A stretch of DNA of 64,000 nucleotides from Coniochaeta sp. PMI_546. Its lineage: Eukaryota > Ascomycota > Sordariomycetes > Coniochaetales > Coniochaetaceae. The notes under the pieces were generated by a model. It was not told the origin of the DNA, did not search any database, and saw nothing but the letters and a program-made list of their open reading frames with translations. The position numbers and the translations under genes are program-made. The stretch is from contig MU271147.1 in assembly GCA_021432605.1 (NCBI GenBank), positions 1,984,001 to 2,048,000 of the forward strand, read 5' to 3'. Positions 21,476 to 33,495 of this stretch are shown piece after piece. Position 1 is the stretch's first letter. Every line of letters starts with the position of its first letter.

Positions 21476-24400
21476 GGAGACCGAACGAGGCACTGGGATG
21501 AACGTTAGCAAAGTAGCGAGGGCGATGCCTCTCCCGGGACCGTGGTTGGTTGTGCTGGGACTGGAAATGAGCTCATGAGAAAACGCTTGGAATCTATACC
21601 TGGGGCATCTCACCAATTTAGCTGAGGAATAGATCTCAGTATATGCAGATTCGGCGCGAAGGAAATAGATCCAATGCCGCTTTCCACGGAGGAGAGAAGA
21701 GGGTCAGGAAAGCTTCACAGCACACAAGAGAAGATGTCTCGAGAAGCTACCATGTTATTGGATTCAAACCATCAAAGCACTTTCTTTCAGAGTCATGTTC
21801 GGATGTCATAAGTAGCTAAGAAAGACGAGAGGCATCTAGGTTGGAAATTTGTAAAACAAAGCCCACCCGACGTCTGACTTGGTTATCAAACTGAAATCGT
21901 ACTCAGATGATCGCCAAAGAGAGCGAAGATCGAGGGACACGGGAAGGAGGCTTGTTAGATGACCAGAAGAAAGAGTGGTTGAGGAGAGGATTGGAGCGGT
22001 TGGGGATACGAGGACTAAAGGGGAAGACGTTGAGGAAGGAACGGCTCGATAGAGTCGTCGATATTCTTCGAGGACAACTGGTAATTCAGCTGGTAAGCTT
22101 TGGAATATGTTGTTGTCTGAGGAAGTAGCTTCGATGAGGACATTGTGACTTGAGACAGCTCTGAGCCTGAGGCGCCGGCCAGGGACGCAAGGCCTGGGAC
22201 GTTGAGAGAGCTCATTCCCTTCAATAATCTACAGAAGCAGGATGCCTAGTCTAGCCTCACAGATAGTAATGGCGATAAGTTGGCTTCGCCGGCATGTGAG
22301 GAGGCATCGCAATCGTTGAGCTTGGACAAGATTGGCATACCAAAGTCGTACACTCTTTCAATAAGTCTGTGATCATAGAGTCTAGTCTACTACCCAAGTC
22401 ATCCATACGTGAAGCAAACGCAAGGTATGGTGTATTCATAGACAGTCTCGTCTGATCCAACTATCGACCCTATACCTTCCCAGGCTTCGTCCCTAGGACG
22501 TGCGAAATAGTCTGTTGATGCCTTCAAACTTGGAGGTCATTTCACAGATGGCCAAAGAGAAGTGCTGTTGGCTCAGGTGAAAACAGTCTGTTACCTACTC
22601 ACAAGCCCTTATAGAAAGCTCATCTCACCTGACACTCCACGAAAACAATATGCTACTTGATATCACCCTCACTGTTTCTGTTTGGCACGCCGACTGAGAA
22701 AGGTTTCAAATCGGAACAACCCAGCATTGACCATGGCTCTAGTGATGGACTTCCACGGCCTTCTCCAGTGAGATAAGTTGTAAGTAGTGCCAACCCAAAC
22801 TTGGCACATGCTTTGGCAAAGACATAAAAGTATACACCTGAGTTAAGGAAAGGCAGCACAAGCACTGGGGCCAACCGAGCTCCAAGTGCCGCTGAACTCG
22901 AAACGTCGTATTCACAGACAGAAAGTTGAACGAAAGGAAACGGGCACGGCTTCGAAGCCAGGGAATATCAGCAGCAACGAATACGTTGTACCAAAGAGAT
23001 CTGGGAGACAAGCTCTGCGGCCGGAAGCAATGCCGTACTGCAAGCGTGCTCCCCCTCGTGCGTTCCAGCCCTATATTCGTGTCACCGCGAGATTGCAACT
23101 TCTAGCCATCGCCCGTGAGGCTGATGGGTCATTATACGCATAGGAGGCAAGTCAAGGCCAGCATCTTCGCGTTGCAAGCTTCCGAGCGACCCCGGACACC
23201 GCAAACCTGCGACATTACTGGAGGTGTACCGGGATCGGGTGACCTGTTCGAAACCTCCGATTATAACCACAGGTCGTCTTCGGGCGTGGAACCGTAAGGC
23301 ATAAGAAGTTCTCAAGACCACAAACAAGGACCCCAACGGACAGACGACTGTGGCTGTCTTGTCCCCGAACAAATATGATTGTGGTGTCTTAGGAGATGTT
23401 TTGTCTGAATACTAGGACCACACGAGCCACTGCGGCTGTGGGCTTGGCTGTTGATACAAGGGCAAGGAAGTCTCACTTGAGCATCCCAGAGACCCATCAG
23501 GAAAGATGGCGCGTTGACGAGTATTATGCAAGCATCTGGCATGGCTGTCAAGCCACCGGAGATGTCGATGGAAGATTAAGCTTAAAGCATTAAGCAGGGC
23601 TGGAAGGCGTGATAAGGTTGAGATCTCGTGCCAAGACGTGCCTTGTGTCGAATTGCAAGGGACCTGTCGCGTGCTCAAAACGCTTCTTTTGCTCCTGCAT
23701 GATAGCGATTCCTCGGCGACGAGATCATCGAATAGAAGACCATATCGGAGGTTGCCTATCATCACCGGCAAAGATCTGGCGGTATTTGCTGATGCCAGGG
23801 GAAAATTGTGTCTGATCACCTGCTGCATCTGGACGCGTTTGTGAAGGGACAATTGGCGGAGAGCTGAGGTTTCGCAAAGATAAGCCGGATAAGCTCAGAG
23901 ATTGGCGATTACATGCCAAACATGAGAAGAAATGCCATGGCTACTGAGGTGTCCGTGCAGTGTATAAAACAGCGGTGCCTCCCTCCCTTTGAAGTGTATC
24001 TGTCTGATCCGGTACAAACTTACCGGTACCGCTACTCCCTAGGACGCCATGGAAGAGACCGTCAGCAAAATCCAAACAACATAACTTCAGGGACCTGCGA
24101 CTCCAGGTTCGGGAACACAAACAGGGAAAGGGTTAGGGTTGAGTGTGGAAGGACAAGTTCACTACATGGGCTCGGTGGCCTTGCCAGTTTCATCACCAAA
24201 GCTTGCCGGATCAAGTCAACGCGGTTACCACAACTTAAGATACGACCTGAACCCTTCTTCATTTCCAATGACGCGGCGCTTGTTTGCTGAGCAAGAGTTC
24301 AAAGCCGGCACGATGGTTAAGACAGAGGGCAGCCAGCGTGACGGCAAGACTGTCGTTCCGGCCTCGAGCCCTCCTTCGCACCTTCCTGCATGAATCTGTG

Positions 24401-27400
24401 GCCGGCCTTCATTCAACACCTGAAGTTCACTTAGCTCAGCAAGACATAACAAGCACCCCCACGCCGCATTTAGCAACACAATTGGTCATCGCAAGGGCAC
24501 GCGGCCATTTACCCACTTCCAGGCGTTCCCGTCTTTCATGTTCTCGCACACTCGTTCGAAGGGCAATGCCCCAGACCCCCGTGTTATCGAAATGATATAC
24601 GACAAAAACGACTGCATCTAGATGATGACAATATGCACGCTCGACAGTGTCGACTGATAGTTGACAACGAGTCGAACTGCGAAAGCCGGGACCGTTGGCA
24701 TGGTTGGTGCCCGCCAAAGCCAATAGCGGCAAGCTTGTTGTAATCATGGTGACGTTAGCAATCCATGACTGAGCCGGACGCCTCGAACCTGAACGATTCA
24801 GGGTGGAGCTTTGAAGCGCGGCTACCGGTTCACCGCTTCACCGCTTCTGTTGTTGAATCTGTTCTCTGGTCCCTGGAACATGCTAAATACCTAGGGTATT
24901 CCGTATTCGTAGTCAGCCTGGCCGCGCGCTACTTTCGTACGAACGAATATGATCCGGAGACTAATCTCGGTGGGTTCTTTCTTGGCAACAATACCCTGAA
25001 TGTCGCAGCCGTGCTAAAGAGCTTGCGTCCCAGGCGTGTGCGTCCTGAATCGGGGGCTACTTCCGTTAGCATGTGATTCTTTCGCCGTGCAATTGAGCGA
25101 ACTGAAACAAAAACCCCGGTGGTGAGACTCAGGACGCCGACATCGCCGTAACGATGTCCACTTTTGAGCCCTAGTTTACATCGAGCTAGAACAGCTGAAG
25201 CGGACCGATTAAAGGAGCAGACCCAGTGTAGAATACCCGTTGTTTTGCCGCTGTGAATGCCGGATCAAGGGCACTCTTGGGTCCTTTCTCGGTAGTGGCT
25301 CCGAGCAAGGCTGGACCTGGCCGGAGGGGCACCGTCGACCCGCGGCGCCTTTGCGACGTCCAACTTCGATTGCCGCCTCGAATCCATGGAAACTGTAATA
25401 GTGGGCTTTTTGAGCCTCATTGTCTATTGAATTGCCCAGGCCTGGTTTTGGCGAGGTTGAGGCTGCTGCATAGCGACACTGAGCGATGACTCGGCCAGTG
25501 GCAAATGTATGATGTATCCCCTCAGCGAAGTGGTGAATGACGATGAGCGATGAGAGCCTAATGAGAGGCATCGCAATTCGGCTATCGGGAAGCACGATGA
25601 ACTAAACTCGTCCTTTAAGGGTTCTTAACTTGTCCCAGAAAAACGGGCGACGATCTCGGAAAGGCACGATGAACGCATCTCGGTCCAGATTATCACCTCG
25701 GATATCAACTCGCGAGCTGCTTTCCTTATCTCCAGTCTGTCGTCATCGACAGCGAACAACGAGCTCTCTACTCTGACCGTCATCATTTATGCCACCAGCT
25801 GTGTTGCACGACGTTCCTGCATGTGTGCCGTTCATTCAGACCTTCTGTGGCCCAGCTTGGCTCTACAGTACACGCGTACATCCGGAAAGGTCAATATCAG
25901 ATCCCTGGTTTTGACGATTCAACCTGTAGCGGGCGATAAATGCAGCGAGACCCGGATTTAGCCAGGCCCGGGTCAGCACTAGTTTCAAGTGAACTCGAAC
26001 GAAAGCTGGGCCTTGCGGAGCGCGAACCAATTGTCGGCGAATCCAACTTGCTACAACAAGGCTCTACCGCAGCCACAGGATTCGTAGTCTCGAGATGCGA
26101 CCCACGGTAAGTGTATAGCTAACCCTGAATACCGGGATGCCATTCGATGGACAAATTTACCGTCGTACTGACAAGATTGCCGGGAACGGGGCTTGTTGGC
26201 GACATTGAAGTGTTTGGAGTTGCTTGACGATCATCTTCATCACCCTCCGCCCGCAGAAGTGTATCCCGACACTGGGCTTCAGTTGGCTTCGTGCAACCAT
26301 CATATACAAGTATAACTACAGGTACGCACAATTGCGCACAATTGGAGCTGCTTTCAAATCTCACCCCTCGCTTGTTGTGAGATGAGTTCCTCTGAAGACC
26401 ATGAGGTCAAGCTTTGGAAGTCAGCCACTGTCTGGACCCCGGCAGCAACAGGTTTTGGATGCGCCAAGACGGAGGTGCGTGACGGAGGGTGGTTGAGGCC
26501 CGGCCACATCGTTTTCGTGTGCCATGGTTCGAGTGGGGGTCATTCACTCTTAGCTCTGCGAAGTGCATGGCACCCTTGCCAGTTTCTCCAAATGACGAAG
26601 GTACCGAATACCTTGAATCCAGATTGCTTCCATCGCTCAAAAAGATCCCTTGCACGCTTGCCAATGAGCGTGTGCATGTTACCCTGGGGCTGATACTATG
26701 ATATTACTTATTCCCCTCACCAACAGCACCCCTCTCCTCAGACCTGGTGCGAAGGATGTTTTTATGTTTATGTACCTACCGTGTACTATGTAGCAGTAAA
26801 ATGACGCCTCTCCACGTTGGTCCCTAAGGATGTCAAGATCTCGGCCCAGATCCGCGGCTTTATAGTATACCATACCGTCTGAAGATTTGAGCGCTAACAC
26901 GCATCTCCAGCGTCAGTTCTTTTCGCCTCTTGTTCCTGCTAGCCACTCGCTTCCGCGCCATACTGTCTAAGATCTGAAGCGCGTTAAGAGAGTGGTGAGC
27001 ACATAGCGCGTTTGTGTACTCAGTCTCTTCTTCGATTGTGAGCTGTCCGCAGGGCCTCGGATATGTGCGCCAGCGTGGCGGCTTCGAGAATCCTTCGTTC
27101 TCTGCCTCGAGAGAGACATTGCTCGGTGTTAATCGCAAGGCAACTCACTTGCTACTTTTCGTGGTGGGGGCACCACCCTGTTGTTGATTTCCGTCGAGTG
27201 GAATGAATGACTGTCGCCGCTTCTGAAAGATGCTAAGCCTAAGGTAGTCAATGTTCAGTATCGCGGATCATGGTTGAGCCGCGTATTGGGTTTCTTGTTG
27301 CCTCCTCACGGAATTCATTCACAGCCTTGTGAGAGCGAGGCTATAGCCAAAAGTCACCTAGTCGCCCTTGGTCAGAGGGTTCACCGTTGTATTACGTATG

Positions 27401-30377
27401 GCTCATATGGATGAAATGGCAGGGAAAGATGGCCTGCTTGCGCCGTCTAAATTACCGACACCTGGCGACTACATATCCGATGGTTGCGAGCCTCTGAACA
27501 CGGCCGGTAATGGGGATATTCTTGCGCGTAATTAAGAACATCTACCGTTGTTTGGAGAGCGTGGGATGCCGCGCTCTCTCTCGTCTCTCTCCGATGGCCT
27601 CGGTTCGTGTGTTCAATATGATCGACATTATCAGGGACCAAAAGTAGGACAGCTCCTCCTTCCAGTGCCAACGCGGAAACGACCCTTTACTGTGGTACTG
27701 CATAGTAGTGCTCTTGCTGCAAGTAGTCTGCCTCAGCGGCGCTGCATGGAAATGCAAGCAACTCACCAACAAGTATCGACTTCGCAACCACTTCGATGGG
27801 CCATTGCATGCCTTAACTAGCCGCGGGCGTACATTCCGCTTCGGCACAAGCTTCCTCAAATACTACACAGTACACCATTGATTGGCCATCCTGGACAACG
27901 GAGCAGTGTACACCACCATACTGTAAGTGTGCCTTAAGGGCGCCCAAGAAAACCGATCATTACTTTGGTAGTCCCCAGCGAGGACATATCAAACCGCCCG
28001 TCGTCACTATCCATCATGTTTACCAATCAGTAAATACGCTCTGCTATGGGTAAGGGCCGTACAATGTATGTACCATAGGTAGTATAAGGTAAGGTAGATG
28101 ATTGTCCAGTACTCTGGTACGTATCCCCATTGTTCACACCCCACTTGACGATGACCCATTTTGCTGACTGAAGGCAGAGAGTTGGGGAAATGACCCGTTC
28201 GGTACATGGGGTCTCAAGCTCTCAGTCAACATTGCAAAATCGAACAGCACAGTACCTACCTACACGTGGTACATTGAGTAAGGCGACCCAAGTTCCCGTC
28301 TAGTCCAGTCTCGTTCGATCCCGTGGCAAATGCCATCGCGCAACACCAGTGCACTCTTCGATGTGTTGAACCTCACGACCTGAATCAACAGCATCAGGGA
28401 GACATGATGCCCGGGCTTTGAGGAGCACGGTCATGCCCCGCTATATCCACGCTCAGGGGACATTCGTTGTGCCGCACCATCTGCATTCATCCCTGCCGAA
28501 GACCGGCGTGCTGTGGAGACTTCCTGTATCGAATACCTTGCGTCAGTTCTCGTGGCTCCCCACGCTTCCCGCTTCGAGGTCGCATTGTTCGCGCGGTCCA
28601 GAAGTCAGATGCGATCAGTGATCCAGCCATTGACCCCTCTCACACCCGATCCTTTCATCACTTGTCGTTTCTCATCCCGCTCTCCCTGCAACGCCGGCGT
28701 CTCAATGCCAATTTTGCCTGTGGCAGACGTACGCTAAAGCCATAGTCTACCACGGTTGGTAGTCTAGGGACCACCCCGGTTGTCTGTCCGGCTGTCCTAT
28801 CCACCATCTCCTGACCAGTAACTGGTCGTGAGACATTTCCTCGAGATGGGTTCATGTCGACCTCGCGCTTACGCTGCACTCTCAAGCATCACCACTTACT
28901 GCTGGCTAGGCTCAAGTTTAAAGTAACACTACTGATACTGCCTGCGGATGTCGTGACTGCAAGAGCGGCGGCATCTGTTGCTCTTGTGTTTGGCTTAGCA
29001 GCGCCGTGATGATCAGAAGGCCTGGCACCCGGAGATCTTTCGGATGATAGGTACCTCCAGAGGCAACAACCAAGTAGGGCCTGAAATGCACTTGTGCACT
29101 TTTCATACAGTACACTACTTACCAGTCCTTCGCCATTCTGGAGCACGGCCATGACAACCCCCACCTCTAAAAGCGTCGGTAATTTTGGGTGTGTCCAACA
29201 TCCCACCTATGACCGGCGATTCGTCTCACCACCCGTCAGTGCAACTCTGAACTGCATATCGCAGGATTGGATGCCAATAAACCACGGCGACTAGACTCTA
29301 AGCAGGTAAGGCGGTATTCAGTAGCTTTCCACAGCGCCAAAACAGAGAAAGAAAGAGAGAAAGAAGGCACAAAAGAAGGTCCGGCAATAAGTCTGAGAAG
29401 GATGCATGTTTCTGGTGCGGAATGCATGAAGCATCGCTATTGCAGACTAGACTTGGTTCTATAAACTGCTAGCGGTCATGTCGGTCCGCAGACTCTCGAT
29501 TGTGGATTTGAAGTCTCCTACCTGCACACTGCACAGTATTTACTACACGTGTACAGTACCTGAGCTTGGTAGTTGAGGTGGTGACGATGAGCTCGAGCCA
29601 AGGCGAGACCGGGTGCTACTTACCAGCAGTAGGTACATACACAGTAGCAAGGTAGGTACGTGTAGTGTAGCTAGGTGGAGTCGATGGACGACGGGAAGGT
29701 GGATGCAAGCAATGATGGGGACTTCGCTCGGCGCTCCTTCCCTTGATTCTTTTTTGGGTGTTGCTGTTGCTCTCATGCTTGCCCATGCTGGGCTAATGAA
29801 CCAAAAGAAGCCCACACGACCACAACGCTAGCGACGAGACCGGCGGGTCGATTAACCTGCCTCGTGTGAACGCCACCCATCTCAGTTTCTCAGATGCTTT
29901 GCCCCCTTCTCCAACATCACGTCACTTGCGTACAATTCTCTCGTTCGCCGCAGTGCAAAGAGAAGGCGGTGGTGCAACAAGAAATCCAGAAATATTATAC
30001 CTCAACCCGCCGGCTTCTCATTCTATCGTCGTCCGCGTTTGGAGAAACGGATCAGAGCTGGAGGGGAAACTGCGTTTTCCTACCGTGGACTGTGCTGCGC
30101 TGATTGACGACTCGGGTGAACCCAGCGGAGTGACCGGGGGTGCTAGAATTTGGAAAATCGAACCAGCCGTTAGCCCACTGCCACTGGTCGGCTTGTGCGT
30201 CGTCTAGGCACACCCCAAGCCTGAGCGGCCAGCCGAACGTGGGGAAAAAAACGAACCCACCTCCCGGAGGAACGAGGAACTGAAAGTTCACCAGTTCCCG
30301 GCTTCCTCGAGCACTGAGCACTCGCATCGTTCTGCCACTCCGTCAAATCTGCCGCCGTCGGTTCACGCGCAGAGACA
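21476..30377. other. 8.9 kb gene-poor region upstream of areA
   Basis: I find no supported gene here. All long frames lack codon or domain support and overlap each other on both strands. The best candidate is a 103-codon ATG frame at 24765-25076 (+), with no recognisable domain. Composition looks balanced rather than strongly AT-rich, so heavy RIP decay is not obvious by eye. I see no reverse transcriptase or transposase motif. A purine tract (GAAAGAAAGAGAGAAAGAAGG) lies near 29345, and several GTACCTACC-like words occur near 28050-28260 and 29620-29670. The last kilobase or two presumably includes the areA promoter and leader. Confidence 0.45.
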
Positions 30378-33300
30378 ATGGAGGCCAGCACGACATCGCC
30401 CATTGCCACGCGTAGTCCAGCGCACTCCATGAACCCAACAACGACAGAACACGACTTCCGCTTCCCGCGCCGGCCCCTAGACCCTCGCTCAGGGCCTATT
30501 AAGGCCGAGAAACATGGCTCGTCGCCATCCACCAACAGCAAGAAGAGTGCTGGCGATCTGCGCGCAGACCTGCAAGAGCTCAGTTTAGATCTAAGCGCCT
30601 CATACTCGCAAGACCAGAAAGAACTGCGATCGGCTGTATTCCCACCCTTCCAGGACGGCATCTTCAACGACAACTCGGATCAGACCCCGGATGAGTTGCA
30701 GAAGCAAGATCCACTGGCCGCCCAAGTATGGCGCTTCTTCAGCAAAACCAAGCAGATGCTGCCAAACCAGGAGCGAATGGAAAATTTGACATGGCGTATG
30801 ATGCATATGAATCTGCGCAAGCGTAGACAGCAGGAACAGCAGGCTCGGTAAGTCGGACTTGTCATTCCCCTGTGTCAACTGTTAATTCGGGGCGCATCAT
30901 CTCCTCTCCTTCCCGCAAATGGCTGGCTGACACTGGTGTCGCTCAAGCATACAACATCGCCCGTCTGCTGCTTCACTCAATGCCCCCAGTGGCATTGCGC
31001 AACTACGGAAGACTTCTGAGCAGAACTTACCACAATCAGAGGCGATGAACCTCGACGACTTCATTGTCACCGACAATGTCGCTACTCCGAGCGGCATTGC
31101 CTTCACACAGTCTCAGGAAGCTCTCAAGCGCGCCGAGGGCGGCCCCGAGCGGCCCAGTCATTCCGTCACTTCGGCCATCCCCATAAAGTCGCGCAAAGAG
31201 CCTGCGCAACATTTCGTTCCGCAATCGGTACCAGCTCCGGCGAGCCGTCAGCGAGTGCAGGATGAATTCGGCTATGTAACTCGGCATCCTCGCAAGACCA
31301 GTATAGATGAGAGACGTGTATGTGACTGGTTCCTTCGGCCGATCATCCTCTAAAGCAGTAACTCCTGACTTGCCTGCGGTGTTCAAAATTACTAACAAGG
31401 GTCGATGTAGACTCGAAAGCGCCCGGCCAACTTTTCACCTCATGTACCGGCTGTCAATAGCAACTCCCTTGCTGATGACCTCGATGCCGACGCCGACATC
31501 AATGACTACTCGTTGGAAAATACTGGCCAGCCTAACATGTCTCATCAGCAGCACCCGCATGGCGTTCCGTTTCCTTTGGACACTTTCCACATGGAGAGCG
31601 ATCCTATCATAACCTCGGCTGGACCATTTCAGCAGAACTTCTCATTCTCACCCTCGTCCTCGCCTATGGTTTCTCATGGGCCTTCTTTCTCCCGCATGTA
31701 TCCTAATCAGATGCATTCCGGCGCTCTACCCGCTGCAGAGTACTATTCCCCTCCTGGATCTGCTTACCAGTCTGCTGTATCCACCCCTCATCCTTTGAAT
31801 GAGGGTGATGGTTACTATTTCGGCACGTCGTTAGATATGCGGCAGTCGAGGCCGCAGGCCTTCCGGCCAAACCCTCCGATGGCTAATTCGATGCCAGCGA
31901 ATCAGTTCATGTTCAATACTAACGGTAACTCCATGTTCCCTGTGTCGACCGCTGGTCCGGAGCAGGTCGCTGCTTTTGCACCGTCAAATTCTTTTGGTCA
32001 CATTGATCCCTCCCAGGTCTTTCAGTCTGATCATCCCATACGGTCCCCGGGCCCCAATATCATGCAAGAGAGCATGTTTACCTTTGGTGGTGACTCTGAT
32101 GCGGATGATGATGAAGGTGCATTTGCCGATCGGAATATGGCAATGACCCAGGACTTCTCTCCTACAGGAATGGAGGACCCGGGGTTCGACATGAACAGCA
32201 ACTCGCTACAATGGGATCCGTCGCTACCTGGTCAGTTCAATACGCAAGCTGCAAGATATCCCGGCGGACCGACGCGCAAGCAGGTCACCATCGGTGGCAC
32301 AACAGAATTCGTTGATGCGAATGGCGATTGGGAGGGCGGCAACATGTCCAACTTGTCGAGGTCACACTCCAACGTGAATTCCTTCAGGCAAGGCTCGGAT
32401 AGGCGACAAGGCAAATTGCAGCGCACTGCATCGACACCGGGACTTGTTGGCCACATGAACACATTTGAACGAACCGGCCAAACATCTGGGAAGACCCCGC
32501 CTGCAGACCTCTCAGGCCACGCCTCTGGTTACTCCTCGGTGGTCCCCAGTCGGCCGTCCTCACCGTTGGGCTCGAAGAACGGATCGACAAACAATCTACA
32601 AGGAGCTGCAGGTAATCCGAGCGACAGTGCCCCTACCACATGTACAAACTGCTTCACGCAGACTACTCCGCTATGGCGCCGGAACCCGGAAGGTCAACCA
32701 CTGTGCAATGCCTGTGGTCTGTTTTTGAAGTTACACGGCGTCGTCCGGCCTTTGAGTTTGAAGACGGACGTGATTAAGAAGCGCAACCGCGGTTCCGGAC
32801 CTAGTATACCAGTTGGAGGGACAAGTACTCGGTCCGGAAAGAAAGGACCTGGTATCGGTACCTCTGCGAATGCGTCTGGAGCGAATTCCCGCAAGAACTC
32901 GACTCTTGCCATCGCTTCTAGTGTCAACAACATGAACCAAGTGACCACGCCCCCGGCGCAGCATCGTGCGGGGAGTGTTTTGGACAGCGAGAGCCCCGCC
33001 AGCGGTCCAGGATCAGGAGGTAACACCGCCGGCAGCACGCCCGCGAGTTACGGGGGTTCGTCCAACGGAGTGGTTGGCGGAAAGGGCGTCGTACCCATCG
33101 CCGCCGCTCCACCAAAGAACACACCTGGCCCCGGCGCTGCTTCACTGCCTCGATCGATGACGATGGGTTCGTCGGGATCAAATACGAAACGACAACGCCG
33201 TCATAGCAAGAGCGCGGGAGTTGATCATCCATCCGCGGGTAGTATGGACGTGGATAGTCCGGAAAACTCGACTGGATCCAACGAGGCCGCTCGAAGCGTT

Positions 33301-33495
33301 GGGTCGGCCAGTGGCTTCCCTGGCATGTCGGCAAGCAATCTCGGACTCGCGAACGGCTTTGGTATGACGCAGCGGCCCATGATCGGGTCTGGTATCATGG
33401 GCTTGCCAGGTGGCCCTCCGCCGGGCCCAATGATGGGTCCTACTGGCAGTGCTGCAGGCCCTCAGGAGTGGGAATGGTTGACCATGAGTCTTTAG
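30378..33495 (+). CDS. areA: GATA transcription factor AreA/NIT2, nitrogen catabolism regulator
   Basis: Three exons (30378-30847, 30948-31317, 31411-33495), with introns of 100 and 93 nt, give 974 aa, near the size of NIT2. The AreA-specific N-terminal domain (formerly DUF1752) lies at about 117-145 ([11 protein letters not shown]...LTWRMMHM). The second splice creates [17 protein letters not shown], a conserved AreA segment. A single class IV zinc finger C-X2-C-X17-C-X2-C starts at Cys691, followed by the basic tail [12 protein letters not shown]. The protein ends EWEWLTMSL, the conserved C-terminus through which the NmrA/NMR repressor acts. AreA activates genes for secondary nitrogen sources by binding GATA sites. 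Intron 1 has a second in-frame acceptor 42 nt downstream (see findings). No ATG lies in the last 175 nt of the leader. Confidence 0.95.

Noticed and set aside
24125-24145. Telomere-like GGGTTAGGGTT
   Set aside because: Fewer than two repeat units; too short to indicate an internal telomere or chromosome end.
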